This document shows, piece by piece, positions 12,549 through 22,505 of a stretch of DNA of 64,000 nt (position 1 is its first letter; each line of letters starts with the position of its first letter). Source of the DNA: Maniola hyperantus (Eukaryota > Arthropoda > Insecta > Lepidoptera > Nymphalidae); contig NC_048557.2 in the NCBI RefSeq assembly GCF_902806685.2, forward strand, positions 6,196,666-6,260,665, in the 5' to 3' direction. The notes beneath the pieces are model-generated. The model made no database searches and had not been told where the DNA came from. It saw only the letters and a program-made list of their open reading frames with translations. A program made the position numbers and the translations under genes.

Positions 12549-12711
12549 TATAGTACGCGACAGATCGAGATGATAATCGGGTGAGTAGCGCCCCACACAT
12601 CCGTACAACCCCCGCGCAAACCCAATGCGGGCGGGCGCGGGTGACGTGCGGGTGTACGGGGCGTCTCCTCGCCTCATACCCCGATTGCCATCTCGAGCTG
12701 TCGCGTACTAC
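12549..12711. mobile_element. Foldback element D, copy 1
   Basis: Starts 'TATAGTACGCGACAGATCG' and ends with the complement 'CGAGCTGTCGCGTACTA'. The GC-rich centre folds back on itself ('CCCCCGCGC' against 'GCGGGCGCGGG'). It has no coding capacity. The short, strongly palindromic form suggests a MITE. The overlapping 62- to 70-codon frames are shadows of this structure. Confidence 0.6.
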
Positions 12712-12949
12712 ACTTGTAGCACACGAGTAGATCTTGTAGCACGCGTAGGTAGCATACGTACCACGATTAATTTGATGATTTTTATTTGCCGATATTTCGA
12801 TTCAGTTGCATGAGTCATGTTCACGAATGGGACTACAATATTATATACGTCGTTAAACCACGAAATAAGCTTAAAATCATTAGATAACACTATTATTGTA
12901 AGTTGTATGTAGCACTGCAAGTAGGTACTGCTAGTTGTAATCGATATCA

Positions 12950-13060
12950 GACTGCTTCAGGACAGCGGGAGCCGAGGCGGAAATGGCTGAATCCGCAGAG
13001 AGGCACGATTCATTATGCCTCTCCCGTCGAGAGCTACGTCTTTGCGCGATTTGCAGTCGA
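12950..13060 (+). pseudogene. Short relic of the multicopy 'RPD' coding family
   Basis: 'GAGGCGGAAATGGCTGAA' followed 31 bp later by 'ATGCCTCTCC' parallels the relic at 21,150-21,205 ('GCAGCAGAAATGGCTGAA' then 'ATGCCTCTCC'). The match is about 60 bp with gaps, so this is a fragment of the same family and is not expressed as anything recognisable. Confidence 0.4.
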
Positions 13061-13152
13061 GTTTAGAATACGTAGGTAATCCTTGAGTTAGATTAACGCA
13101 ACTTGCCAAATATAGATTAAGAACAATACGTACAAACTGATTAAATTCTGTG

Positions 13153-13485
13153 CTGTGCTGTGCAAAAGCTGTGATAGCCTAGTGGTTAGGACGTCCGCCT
13201 TCTAGCCGGAGGTCGAGGGTTCGATCCCGGGCACGCACCTCTACCTTTTGGGAGTTATGTGCGTTTTAAGAAATTAATTATCACTCGTTTTAACGGTGAA
13301 GGAAAACATCGTGAGGAAACCAGCTGCAAGCCTGAGAGTTCTCCATAATGTTCTTAACGGTGTGCGAAGTCTACCAATCCGCACATAACCAGCGCGGTAG
13401 ACTATGGCCAAAGCCCTTCTCACTCTGAGAGGAGACCCGTGCTCTGTAGTGAGCTGGCGATGGGTTGATCATGATGATGATGATG
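13153..13485 (+). mobile_element. SINE-1, full length with candidate target duplication
   Basis: The best-preserved SINE-1. It has A box 'TAGCCTAGTGGTTAGGA', B box 'GGGTTCGATCCCGGGCA', body 'GGAAAACATCGTGAGGAAAC' and tail 'GGGTTGATCATGATGATGA'. A 9-bp repeat AATTCTGTG at 13,144-13,152 and 13,486-13,494 brackets it and fits a target-site duplication from LINE-driven insertion. About 15 bp precede the canonical head. Confidence 0.8.
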
Positions 13486-13494
13486 AATTCTGTG

Positions 13495-14379
13495 AATGCA
13501 AGGACGAAAAACTCACATCGTCATAGACCTACTAAGGCCATTCATATCGTATGCCACGGAGAACGGACAGACAAACACCCTTTAAAGGGCGGGATAGGTT
13601 TAGGAAGAGAACAGTTTGCCTAATTACTGAAGAAAAATAAACCTGGCTCATTTATTGATCAAATTATTATTAAGGTCTCAGAAGTTAAAGTAGAACAGTC
13701 TAAGAATTGCGCAGCCTTTCGAATAGGTAGGTAAGTTCATAAGAATAGTACCTACCTAGTTTTAATAAAGCGAACATAGTTGATATAATCAAGCAAGATA
13801 TACTAAGGCAAAAGGGGCATGGGAAAGACAACATTTTGGTGCAAACAGCTTGGCGATCTAATAGAAATTCCCGGTTACAGTTCATAATAACCCCGAGTAG
13901 AAGAAATAACAAGAAAATACTGGATCAAACAGAACTAAAACACAGAAAACCCTTAGTTTAAAAACGAGTCGAACATAAAAACAGAATTATCTAGATACCT
14001 AGCTCCGGTGCAGAAGGTACATCTTACAACTAAGTACCTATTCCTATAACTTGATACAATGAGATCTCTATTAAAGCAAGGGTAGTATTACCTTGTTTGG
14101 ACCCAATAAGCGTTAGATGAAGCGGAATAATCGAGTCGACAAACAAGAGGGCTGAGCGATAATGCGTCCCGATTCATCGATACAATTCGATGGTTTCGAA
14201 TCATGATATATTTTTGGTATATTATTTCAAGTTCTATCTGTTCACTCTTGTGTTTTTATTTACTCTTTTAGAGGACCTAAATAAATATTTTCTAAAAAAA
14301 GGACTTGCATTACAAAATGTTACAGAAAAAGCTACTTATTTTTAAAGATAATTAATTTTTGAAATTAAAATAAATAAAT
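13495..14379. other. No gene recognised
   Basis: AT-rich with only short frames. Nothing shared with other parts of the window. Confidence 0.45.
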
Positions 14380-14513
14380 AAGCGGATGTCTACGTTATAA
14401 TAGCTATCTGCATGCCAAATTTCAGCCCGATCCGTCCAGTAGTTTGAGCTGTACGTTGATAGATCAGTCAGTCAATCAGTCAGTCAGTCACCTTTTCCTT
14501 TTATATATTTAGA
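14380..14513 (-). mobile_element. HEL-1 fragment, 5' half
   Basis: On the minus strand it starts TC (complement of GA at 14,512-14,513), carries the (TGAC)n tract and the 'GGATCGGGCTGAAATTTGGC' block, and stops before the CTAG terminus. A flanking T at 14,514 fits Helitron insertion. Confidence 0.6.
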
Positions 14514-16471
14514 TCACAATTTTTAACGATATAAATTTTGGTTTCAAGGTTGTATTCATGGTCATCCTAATTGCTATCCAGGTTAATAAGAATAGAATGC
14601 TAATTAGTTAATTTATATAATATTTTTCTTGTCAGTCGTAACGGATATTGTTAACGGATGCACGTATTAATATTAATTGTACATAGACATAATTATGATT
14701 TGTAAGATCACACGTTCTCCACTTCGGCTGTTCCGACATCAAAAAGAGGCGTAAAATAAATATGTTTTCCCAGTTAACCATTGATTAGTTTTGTTGTCAC
14801 ATCAAAGAACTAGGGGACCATTGTGTGACCTCTATAGTAATGATATTTCTATCAATTTTTCTGTTCGAACATTTGCTTTAATGTTTGTAATGAAAATCTT
14901 TGGTTGTATTTATATTTAACTATTTATTTGTATATGTACCTATGCAGGTTTATTACGATGTGTTCTTCCTTCATTCCTTTTTAAAGCTTGGATGTTTTGT
15001 ACCCCGAATAATATTCTTTATAATTTTCTCTAAAGTGTGTGAAGTCGGCCAATCTGCACTTGGCCATTGTGGCGGACTATGCCCTAAAATCTCCTCATTC
15101 TGATAGGAGACAGTTGTGGGCAGGCAATGGGTTGATAATGATATACCTACTTATGGTATTTAATAGAAAACTCTTGAGCTCAGCCTAGCAATTTTTATTT
15201 TGTTTCAACGAGCACTGAATATTTCTGTCACTGTTAGTTCTTTTCGCATGCGCCCTAACTGTTTTAGATGAAAAAGACTCAAAGAATTCGTCTGTTCATT
15301 CTGCTAAAAGTGTACTTTCCAAATGGCTTTTTATTTTGATACAATAAATCGCAAAATTTATTACCACCGAAGAGGCAAATTGTTACAAACCAAACAACTT
15401 TTGGAACTAAAATAACTTGAAAAGTTGGAAAAGATTCCAACCTTTCGAGTATTTTTACTAATGCAATGCTTTTTCATTAAGACCAGAGTCTCGAAGATCA
15501 AAGAGAACAATTGAGAAAAGTGCACCCGGACAATGTTACAAATGAAGCAAGAAAACGCCAAAGAGCCAAATTGAAGACGGAGCATTATTTATTTTTATGA
15601 TGTCTTATTACAGAGTGATTTACTGATGACAGTTCATTTTACTTTTTTATTGCCGAGTAAATCTTTTAACAATATTTGTGGAGTAGAGAGTATTATCGTT
15701 TATACATCTTTGCGGTTTCTGGAGTGACATGCTTTGGTCGCTTTTGCGTTTATCAACACTGTAGTAATAATTCTAATACTTAATTCTTTTTTTGAGTTTC
15801 TCATACTTACTTATTTGAATTTTCAACGTGCATATAATTCCTTAATCTAAGGTGTGACCTGGAATCGTTATAATGTTATATTTGTCATAAAAGGCATGCA
15901 ACTTTTGACAACTAAAAATTTTGCTAAAATATCTAACTTATTGAGAGATTATAACTAGATTAATTTTATTAATTTCGGGCGTTCATCAGAGTATTTAAAT
16001 AAATAACTAAATAGATAATAATGTTATATGAACAAAATAGACTATTCAGAAGTTTAAAAGGCTTGTAAAAACGTCATCAGAATATCCACTAAAATCTAAA
16101 TCTCTGCCATCCCTGCATAGTAAGGTAAGTATAATATAAAACAAAGTCGCTTCCCGCCGTCTGTCTTAGATCTTTTAAACTACGCGTCAGATTTGAATGC
16201 GGTTTTCATCAATAGATATTCAAGAGGAAAGTTTATACGTCGGTATAGTTTAATATTGTTGTGTATTAATTTGTTACGATATGACGATAATTCTTTAAGA
16301 TGTCGAAAGAAATCAGGCCTGCTTTAAGCAGAAGAAATCAGTTTTCATCGAAAATGTCACCTTATTCTTGTAAAACATAACAAAATAACCTGACTGATTA
16401 GTATCTATATTGCACCCGTGCAAAGCCGGGGCGGGCCGCTAGTAGACAATAATACCATAATATGAACAAAA
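14514..16471. other. No gene; small SINE-1 tail piece at about 15,035-15,145
   Basis: Bases 15,035-15,145 resemble the SINE-1 distal part ('GTGTGAAGTCGGCCAATCTG' through 'CAATGGGTTGATAATGATA'). At 16,415-16,442 'GCAAAGCCGGGGCGGGCCGC' followed by TAGT looks like the end of another dispersed element. The rest is unassigned. Confidence 0.4.
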
Positions 16472-17157
16472 CTAGCTTATGCTCGCGACTTCGTCCGCGT
16501 GGTCTACACAAATTTCAAACCCCTATTTCCCCCCCTTAGGGGTTGAATTTTCAAAAATCCTTTCTTAGCGGATGCCAACGTCATAATAGCTATCTGCATG
16601 CTAAATTTCAGCCCGATCCGTCCAGTAGTTTGAGCTGTGCATTGATAGATCAGTCAGTCACTCAGTCACCTTTTCCTTCTATATATTTAGACTAGCTTAT
16701 GCTCGCGACTTCGTCCGCGTGGACTACAAAATTTCAAAACACTATTTCACCCCCTTAGGGGTTGAATTTTCAAAAATCCTTTCTTAGCGGATGCCAACGT
16801 CATAATAGCTATCTGCATGCTAAATTTCAGCCCGATCCGTCCAGTAGTTTGAGCTGTGCATTGATAGATCAGTCAGTCACTCAGTCACCTTTTCCTTCTA
16901 TATATTTAGACTAGCTTATGCTCGCGACTTCGTCCGCGTGGACTACAAAATTTCAAAACACTATTTCACCCCCTTAGGAGTTGAATTTTCAAAAATCCTT
17001 TCTTGGCGGATGCCTACGTCATAATAGCTATCTGCATGCCAAATTTCAGCCCGATCCGTCCAGTAGTTTGAGCTGTGCGTTGATAGATCAGTCAGTCAGT
17101 CAGTCAGTCATTCAGTCAGTCAGTCAGTCAGTCACCTTTTCGTTTTATATATATAGA
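16472..17157 (-). mobile_element. Head-to-tail array of three HEL-1 elements
   Basis: Three HEL-1 copies lie in the same (minus) orientation with no spacer: 16,472-16,691, 16,692-16,910 and 16,911-17,157. Read on the minus strand, the CTAG 3' end of one unit is directly joined to the 5' TC of the next. The whole array is flanked by A (16,471) and T (17,158). The first two units are nearly identical; the third differs at several sites and has a longer CAGT/GTCA tract. Tandem arrays with terminus-to-terminus joins are a known outcome of rolling-circle Helitron transposition. No protein is encoded. Confidence 0.7.
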
Positions 17158-17812
17158 TAGACTATTCAGAAATTCAAATTATTCACCTCACATAGGTGAA
17201 CAGCTGGATGGTGTAATATTCAAGATATCAAGCCATAAATAACATGAGTTTTAAATAGATATCAGAATTATATACACACTATAAGATGCTACGCCGACGA
17301 TAAGATGTACGATCAGTATTTTATGAACAACATTTTTGTTACGAAACGATATAAAACATCAAAAAAATACTTTCAAGATGAGAACAATAATTTCTCGAAC
17401 CGCAGAAATTTTTATCTTGTTCAAAACGCTGATGTATAAAGACAAAGATACGCAGGCGAGCGGTAAATGTTCCAGAAAAACTTTTAATATTGGAGAGTAG
17501 CTACCTGCAGCCACTTACTATTTCTGCCCTTCCATTTAAGGATGGAAAATGTATGAATAGTTATAAATTTTGTCTATGATTGTAAAAAAATAATGTCTTA
17601 CTTTTCTCAAGATCGAATATTTGTTACAGTACAGCTATTGAACATTATTTAGTAAATCTATTCACAACAAAATGGAAACTTGAAATCTATACCTAATCCA
17701 TCTCCAAGAATACCTGTCATGACTGACACTCATAATATGCATACAATAATGAGCCACTTTTACAAGTTTAACGGCATACCGCATAACTAACTGATTATGG
17801 TTCCTGCGGTAT
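17158..17812. other. No gene recognised
   Basis: AT-rich with no family resemblance seen. Confidence 0.45.
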
Positions 17813-17930
17813 AGGAGCGGTGCGGGAAGAGTGTGATGATATTACGCGAGAGCTTAGCGACTCGTCAACTTGTGACAAACTGTCACCCCTCCTGCCCCTC
17901 CTGCACCTCTCCACTACCGTAGGAGCCTCA
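17813..17930 (+). repeat. Repeat shared in inverted orientation with 63.2-63.4 kb
   Basis: 'GGAGCGGTGCGGGAAGAGTG' and 'CGCGAGAGCTTAGCGACTCG' align with the complement of 63,246-63,365, including 'TCGTCAACTTGTGACAA' in both. The 158-codon frame starting here crosses this repeat and is not conserved at the second copy, so I do not call it a gene. Confidence 0.55.
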
Positions 17931-18475
17931 TTAGTTATGTGCTGTAGGTACTTATATACGATTGCGTATTGTATTACCGTCACGCTCTCGCCGCCGCTCC
18001 CGCTCCGCCCCCGCTCTCGTCGAAGCCGCAGTTTTAGGAGCTACAGCTGTTCGAAACTGCGTATCGTTCATTTCTATATCAACGAGTCAAACATAGCCAA
18101 ATGTACCGCAAGAATTACAATACAAATAGACTCCGAGCTGTTGGCAAGCTCTTCAGAGGAAACAAAGCATATGACAAACGAAATTATTGCGTACACGCGG
18201 CACCGTGACAATATCATACATTGTGTTCGTATCATAACGTGGGTGTATATTGTTGATTGCATAATGGGATGTGAACATGAACCGCTGTTTTGGTGACTAG
18301 ACGATTCGACTAATTTGCAATGGTCATAGATATAGATCAGCATGTATTTAGATTTCCTGGAGAGCTCTTCAGGTATTCTTCTTATTTTGCTTTATATAGC
18401 TTTTAGTAGTGCCTATAGCACTTCGCCAATGTCAGATTGAATGGAAGTGCCGCATAGGGAGTTATAAGAAAACCG
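17931..18475. other. GC-rich patch then unassigned DNA
   Basis: At 17,975-18,035 a C-rich tract contains 'CGCTCCGCCCCCGCTC', a GC-box-like text. There is no clear core promoter or downstream gene. Function unknown. Confidence 0.3.
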
Positions 18476-18545
18476 GGTAAATGCGAGTCAGATTCGCACA
18501 CGAAGGGTTCCGTACAATCGTACAAGATATAACCAATATAGGTAT
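18476..18545 (+). repeat. Repeat C, left-end fragment
   Basis: 'AAATGCGAGTCAGATTCGCA' and 'GAAGGGTTCCGTACAATCG' match the start of repeat C. It is cut short by the adjoining SINE-1. Confidence 0.55.
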
Positions 18546-18694
18546 TCATCATCATCATGATCAACCCATTGGCGGTCCCCTACTGATCACTGGATAGTCC
18601 GCCATGCTGGCCCAGTGTGGATTGGCTGACTTCACACACCTTTCAGAACATTATAGAGACCTCTCAGGCATGCAGGTTTCCTCACGATGTTTTC
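18546..18694 (-). mobile_element. SINE-1 3' half, minus strand
   Basis: Runs from the tail ('CATCATCATGATCAACCCAT') to the conserved 'CCTCACGATGTTTTC'. The 5' half with the tRNA head is missing and is replaced by the palindrome at 18,695-18,754. Confidence 0.7.
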
Positions 18695-18754
18695 TTTCAC
18701 TGTTAAAAAAATTACTCATAAATGATAGTATGAGTAATTTTTTTAACAGTGAAA
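18695..18754. repeat. Perfect 26-bp inverted repeat at a SINE break
   Basis: The left arm 18,695-18,720 begins inside the SINE text ('TTTCACTGTTAAA'). The right arm 18,729-18,754 is its exact complement, with an 8-nt loop (18,721-18,728). It may be a snap-back synthesis scar or an inverted duplication. No evidence for a small RNA beyond the hairpin shape. Confidence 0.7.
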
Positions 18755-19727
18755 CTCTTAATCATAAATCTAAATCTGCTTAGTTATTATTTTTTCTACA
18801 ACGAACGTCTGGCGAATTTTATTAGGAACTAAAGCATATTCTAAAAACACAAAGTAAATGAACAACATCCGTTTCCTATTGCAGTGAAATAAATGTCTGT
18901 TATCTTGAATAACAGAGGAATCCGTTCTGCTAGTAAAATAAGTGTTTGCTATATTTGTTAGTACAGATTTAAATACAATTTTAATAAATTAGCTCAGCTA
19001 GCTGAGCCAGGCGGCTTCGCTCGAGTGGAATTTTTGAAAATCGGTGATAATATAACTTGGATAATGACTTCCTACGAATTTTCATCCCCTATTTAACACC
19101 CTTAGGAGTGTAATTTCCGAAAATTGTAAAACACGTACCTACCTATTCTATTCTATTTAGCCGACAGAGAAAATACAAATTTTCATCAATATTGAATTAA
19201 AATAAACAGAAACAATAGCACAGTAATACGAATTAATAGCGAAATGCTTTTCTTTTTAACAATGCTAAAAAGGGACAGAACATGAAATTTTAGTGCACGC
19301 TACCGGTATTTGGTGTAAACACAGGTTTACACCTAATACCTAGGGAAAGAGAAGGTGAGCGTAATGTTTCCTTCTTCTCCCCTGTTGAGTCAGTCCACCT
19401 ACGAGTCCGTTCAAATTAAAACAACAGTCGGAAGTACAACACATTACATTGAATTAAAATAAACAGAAACAATAGCCGCAGTAACACGAATTGATAGCGA
19501 AACAAATAAGCCACTGTGTGAATTTATTAAAAGCGAAGTTTACAAACAAAACAGAACAAAATGTTACGATAGCGACATAGCAGATAACCTCACACAATAG
19601 TTTGTTCAAAAGAAATAGAGAAATAATATAAGACACGATGATAAGTGTATTTTTGTTATAGGTGTATTTTTTTCCGTAAACAGCGCACCGGGAATCACGA
19701 AAGTAAACATTTTTTTTTTATTGTAAG
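18755..19727. other. No gene; short dispersed-repeat piece at about 19,000-19,120
   Basis: Around 19,010-19,120 'GGCGGCTTCGCTCGAGTGG' and 'CCCCTATTTAACACCC' resemble a lepidopteran repeat whose other end may be at 20,580-20,716. 'GAATTAAAATAAACAGAAAC' occurs twice (19,192 and 19,451), so a short duplication is present. Confidence 0.4.
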
Positions 19728-20065
19728 AGACGCACACGATGCGTTGCGGTTCCGCACCGCAAAAATTTCACCGTATCAGCGGGCACACGAGCGGTGCGGC
19801 GCCGCAACGTTGTTATGTCGCAGCGGCGCGGCGCTGTAGCAGCATTGGACAGTCTGTTAATAAAAACAACTGAGCGGTGCCGCTCCGACGTCGCAACGCA
19901 TTCACCCCTCCCCGCCTCGTCTCGGTGGTTGCAAGTCCGGTGCGGCGCCGGAGCGCATCGTGTGACATGCCACAGATATTTCTATGTAAGACGACGCGAC
20001 GCAGCGACACCGCTCCGGCGCCGCACCGCCGCCGCAACGCATTGTGTGCCCCCGCTCTGACACCT
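19728..20065. repeat. GC-rich nested inverted repeat
   Basis: The left end 'GCACACGATGCGTTGCGG' and the right end 'CCGCAACGCATTGTGTGC' are near complements, giving about 330 bp with inverted termini. Inside, GCGGTGCGGCGCCG-type blocks recur in both orientations (about 19,790, 19,940 and 20,015). All six frames look open only because the GC-rich text lacks stops; the proteins are low-complexity arginine-rich shadows. Confidence 0.5.
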
Positions 20066-20092
20066 GGTAGTAAGTGATAATGCAGTCATAGA

Positions 20093-20430
20093 TAGGGACT
20101 CTTGTAGGGACTTCCACACGCCACGGTCTTGCGCCGCCTGAATGCAGCGGCTCCCTGCGACTCGTCTGGTGTCGTCCGTCTACCTAGTGGGGGTTCTTCC
20201 AACTCTGCATCTTCCGGTGCGAGGTCGCCATTCCAGCACCTTGGGACCCCAACGTCTATTGGTTTTACGAACTATGTGCCCTGCCCATTGCCACTTCAGC
20301 TTCGCAACCCGTTTAGCTATGTCGGTTACTCTAGTTCGCCCACGGATCTCCTCATTTCTGATTTGGTCACGTAGAGAAACTACAAGCATAGCTCTCTCCA
20401 TCGCCCACTGAGAGACTCTGAGCTTTTTTA
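20093..20430 (-). pseudogene. RTE-type LINE reverse transcriptase C-terminal fragment
   Basis: The minus-strand frame 20,180-20,401 reads 'LRDQIRNEEIRGRTRVTDIA' and 'KLKWQWAGHIVR', then 'RWGPKVLEWRPRTGR', the signature end of RTE-clade ORF2 proteins as I recall them. It then stops at a TAG in the 'PTR' region; downstream sequence in another register ('RRVAGSRCIQAAQDRGVW') shows the rest of the tail. Both ends are truncated: no polymerase core and no GATGAT 3' end. It cannot make functional enzyme. A second copy is at 59.3-59.6 kb. Confidence 0.75.
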
Positions 20431-20579
20431 TGAGTTCTATGCGCCTACTATGTACTTACCTAGTAATCATTAATATCATCATCATTAACTCTTTCATTTG
20501 ACACCTCACTCGATAAGATAGCAAAAATAATTCCGAAACCCTCATTTAAAATGTATCCTATGTCACCCGGATTAAAATA

Positions 20580-20716
20580 ACAAATTGATTGACACCTCAT
20601 TTATCAAAATCGGCTCAGTAGTTGAGGCGCTATGGATATACAAACATACATACGTTTATACATAGAATGCTAAAATCATAACTCTTCCTTTTGGCTTTGC
20701 CGTAGTCGGCTAAAAA
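20580..20716. repeat. Dispersed repeat end
   Basis: 'CGGCTCAGTAGTTGAGGCGC' and 'CCTTTTGGCTTTGCCGTAG' are, from memory, typical of a lepidopteran repeat terminus. There is no second full copy here. Confidence 0.4.
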
Positions 20717-20943
20717 TTAGGTTATGTAGTAACAGTGTCTATACTTAGGCATTTATCTAAATAAAATGTAATGTTCCTCCGATTTATCTCCGTAACCCAA
20801 ATTACCAGACAATTCAATTGATAATACTACCGAATTGAAAACAATAAAACGATTATGGCATTTAAAAAAATTACTTATCTTTGGGTCAGCGATCGAGTAA
20901 CTTCTGACCCATATTTGTAATAGGTAAAATCGACATTAGGCTA

Positions 20944-21381
20944 TTTAGGCATAGCTCTCTCAAAAGGGCTCTTGCCGCCATAGACATTCCTGCGCTCATT
21001 GAGCCGGTAGGGATTAGTCGGGATGATGGCAAGAGACCTGATGGATTGACGCTGGTTCCCTGGGAACGGGCACGGGTGCTAACGTGGGACGCAACTTACG
21101 TTGATACATTGGCCCCGTGTCATATTATCAGGGAGACAGCATCAAGACCGGGTGCCGCAGCAGAAATGGCTGAAAACGGCAAGCAAGTATGCCTCTCCAT
21201 GGAGCCTTAGTGCTAAAAAAAATTACGAGACATTTTACCGCAATTAATAGCCTCATCTGGTGACAGAAGGGCTGGCTCATTTTTTGCGCAAGGGATCAGC
21301 CTAGCTGTCCAGCGCGGAAATGCAGCCAGTATCCTTGTCCCTAATGCTCACTCACCGTCCTTGGGGAATAGACGACATTAG
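20944..21381 (+). pseudogene. Relic of a multicopy 'RPDG...WDAT' protein
   Basis: One forward frame reads 'HSSLKRALAAIDIP', 'GISRDDGKRPDGLTLVPW' and 'VLTWDATYVDTLA', and then stops (TAG at 21,208). After another stop the same frame resumes with 'GDRRAGSFFAQ' and 'LAVQRGNAASI' and ends at 21,379-21,381. The middle part expected between the two blocks is deleted. I recall this block order from the C-terminal half of reverse-transcriptase-linked multicopy proteins in invertebrates. The RPD...D spacing is reminiscent of a PD-(D/E)XK nuclease, but that is inference. Two in-frame stops and the deletion make it a pseudogene. Confidence 0.65.
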
Positions 21382-21467
21382 CACAGCTGATATCCACGCT
21401 GCTGTTCCTCCGTGGTGCCGGCCTGGCACCTGTACGTTCCGGGCTGCTTCGCCTCTTATGTAGGTAT

Positions 21468-21655
21468 CTCACGAACCGTAATAGGTAGAGAGTTGGGATT
21501 TTCACTGAATGTGTATTTCTATTGCCACTATAACAACAAACAATAATAATTTCGAAATGGCCTCCATGAAAATTAAAAAAAAAATTAAAAAGTGTTATTA
21601 TCTTGTACGAAACCCTTTGTGTGCGAGACAGTCGGCCGCACTTGGCCGATTTTTT
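21468..21655 (-). repeat. Repeat C, minus strand, partial
   Basis: Contains the complement of the conserved internal block ('TGTATTTCTATTGCCACTAT') and ends in 'CCGCACTTGGCCGATTTTTT', the left end of repeat C in reverse. The overlapping 139-codon minus-strand frame is a composite of repeat C and the neighbouring relic, not a gene. Confidence 0.6.
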
Positions 21656-22201
21656 CAAACAGAAAACTCGTAATATTTTCCAAAATATGTGGCCGTAAAA
21701 ACTAGTTGGATTCCTATAAGAATGGCGTCCAACAATAGCATTGTGAGTGAGATGTAGCATTAGCCTCTTTGTACACAGCCGAGCACGTGTGTTTCGACTA
21801 CCGACGAATTCCTACCTTTTGTGCCCTATTATTTGCATACCAACTGGTCCGTATGTGCCGTCTATACGATATTAATCAAAGGTTTTATTAGTGAACATCA
21901 AAGAATAAACACAATGCTAAGATCTCTTATAAGGTACCCTCAATACCTTTGTTACTTTTGTCGGAGGTTGATTTATGAGCGGCCACTGTTGTTAGGCCAC
22001 TCCGTATTGTGTTGTCAGTTTTTGTTTGGCCACATTGTGCTACCCCTTCGCCTCGTCCAGCGATGCCTTTATTCACGCTGATCTTACTTTGATGCTTCTA
22101 ACCTTCGTTCAATGCTCTAAGCGGCTGTGAGTCAGGTTTGTACAAAGAGGATTTTGCATTGTACTGAAACTTATTTTTCAATGGACCGTAAAATTATCAG
22201 A
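21656..22201. other. No gene recognised
   Basis: Unassigned DNA. An 86-codon frame at 21,821-22,081 has no motif. Confidence 0.4.
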
Positions 22202-22505
22202 CTAGCTGATGCCCGCGACTTTGTCCGCGTGGAATTGGGTTTTTTTTAAATCCTGTGGGAACTCTTTGATTTTCCGGGATAAAAAGTAGCCTATGTCACA
22301 CTCCATCTATACCTACCCATGCAAAAAATCACGTCCTTGTCCTTCAATCACGTCGCAACGGTGCAACGGATTGATGTGGTTTTTTGCATGGAGATAAAGA
22401 CTAAAGAGTGACATAGGCTACTTTTTATCCCGGAAAATCAAAGAGTTCCCACGGGATTTTTAAAAAACCTAATTCCATGCGGACGAAGTCGCGGACATCA
22501 GCTAG
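22202..22505. mobile_element. HEL-2 inverted pair, CTAG at both outer ends
   Basis: Two HEL-2 3' parts face away from each other: CTAGCTGATGCCCGCGAC at the left and its near complement ending CATCAGCTAG at the right. Each arm has the 'GATAAAAAGTAGCCTATGTC' or complementary block. The arms are roughly 130 bp and closely matched, so the DNA could form a large hairpin. It may be an inverted tandem insertion or a self-inverted duplication. Confidence 0.65.

Noticed and set aside
12625..12813. 62-codon frame
   Set aside because: Covers the foldback D element and is absent from other D copies.
13165..13235. Possible tRNA gene
   Set aside because: It is the head of SINE-1, found in several copies with the same downstream body.
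17820..18296. 158-codon plus-strand reading frame
   Set aside because: It begins inside a repeat that has an inverted second copy at 63.3 kb, where the frame is not kept. Composition is GC-driven at the start and no domain is seen.
19794..20077. Arginine-rich overlapping frames
   Set aside because: Shadows of a GC-rich inverted repeat that lacks stop codons. No frame stands out.
21341..21760. 139-codon minus-strand frame
   Set aside because: A composite of the antisense of the RPD relic and repeat C. It does not persist in other copies.
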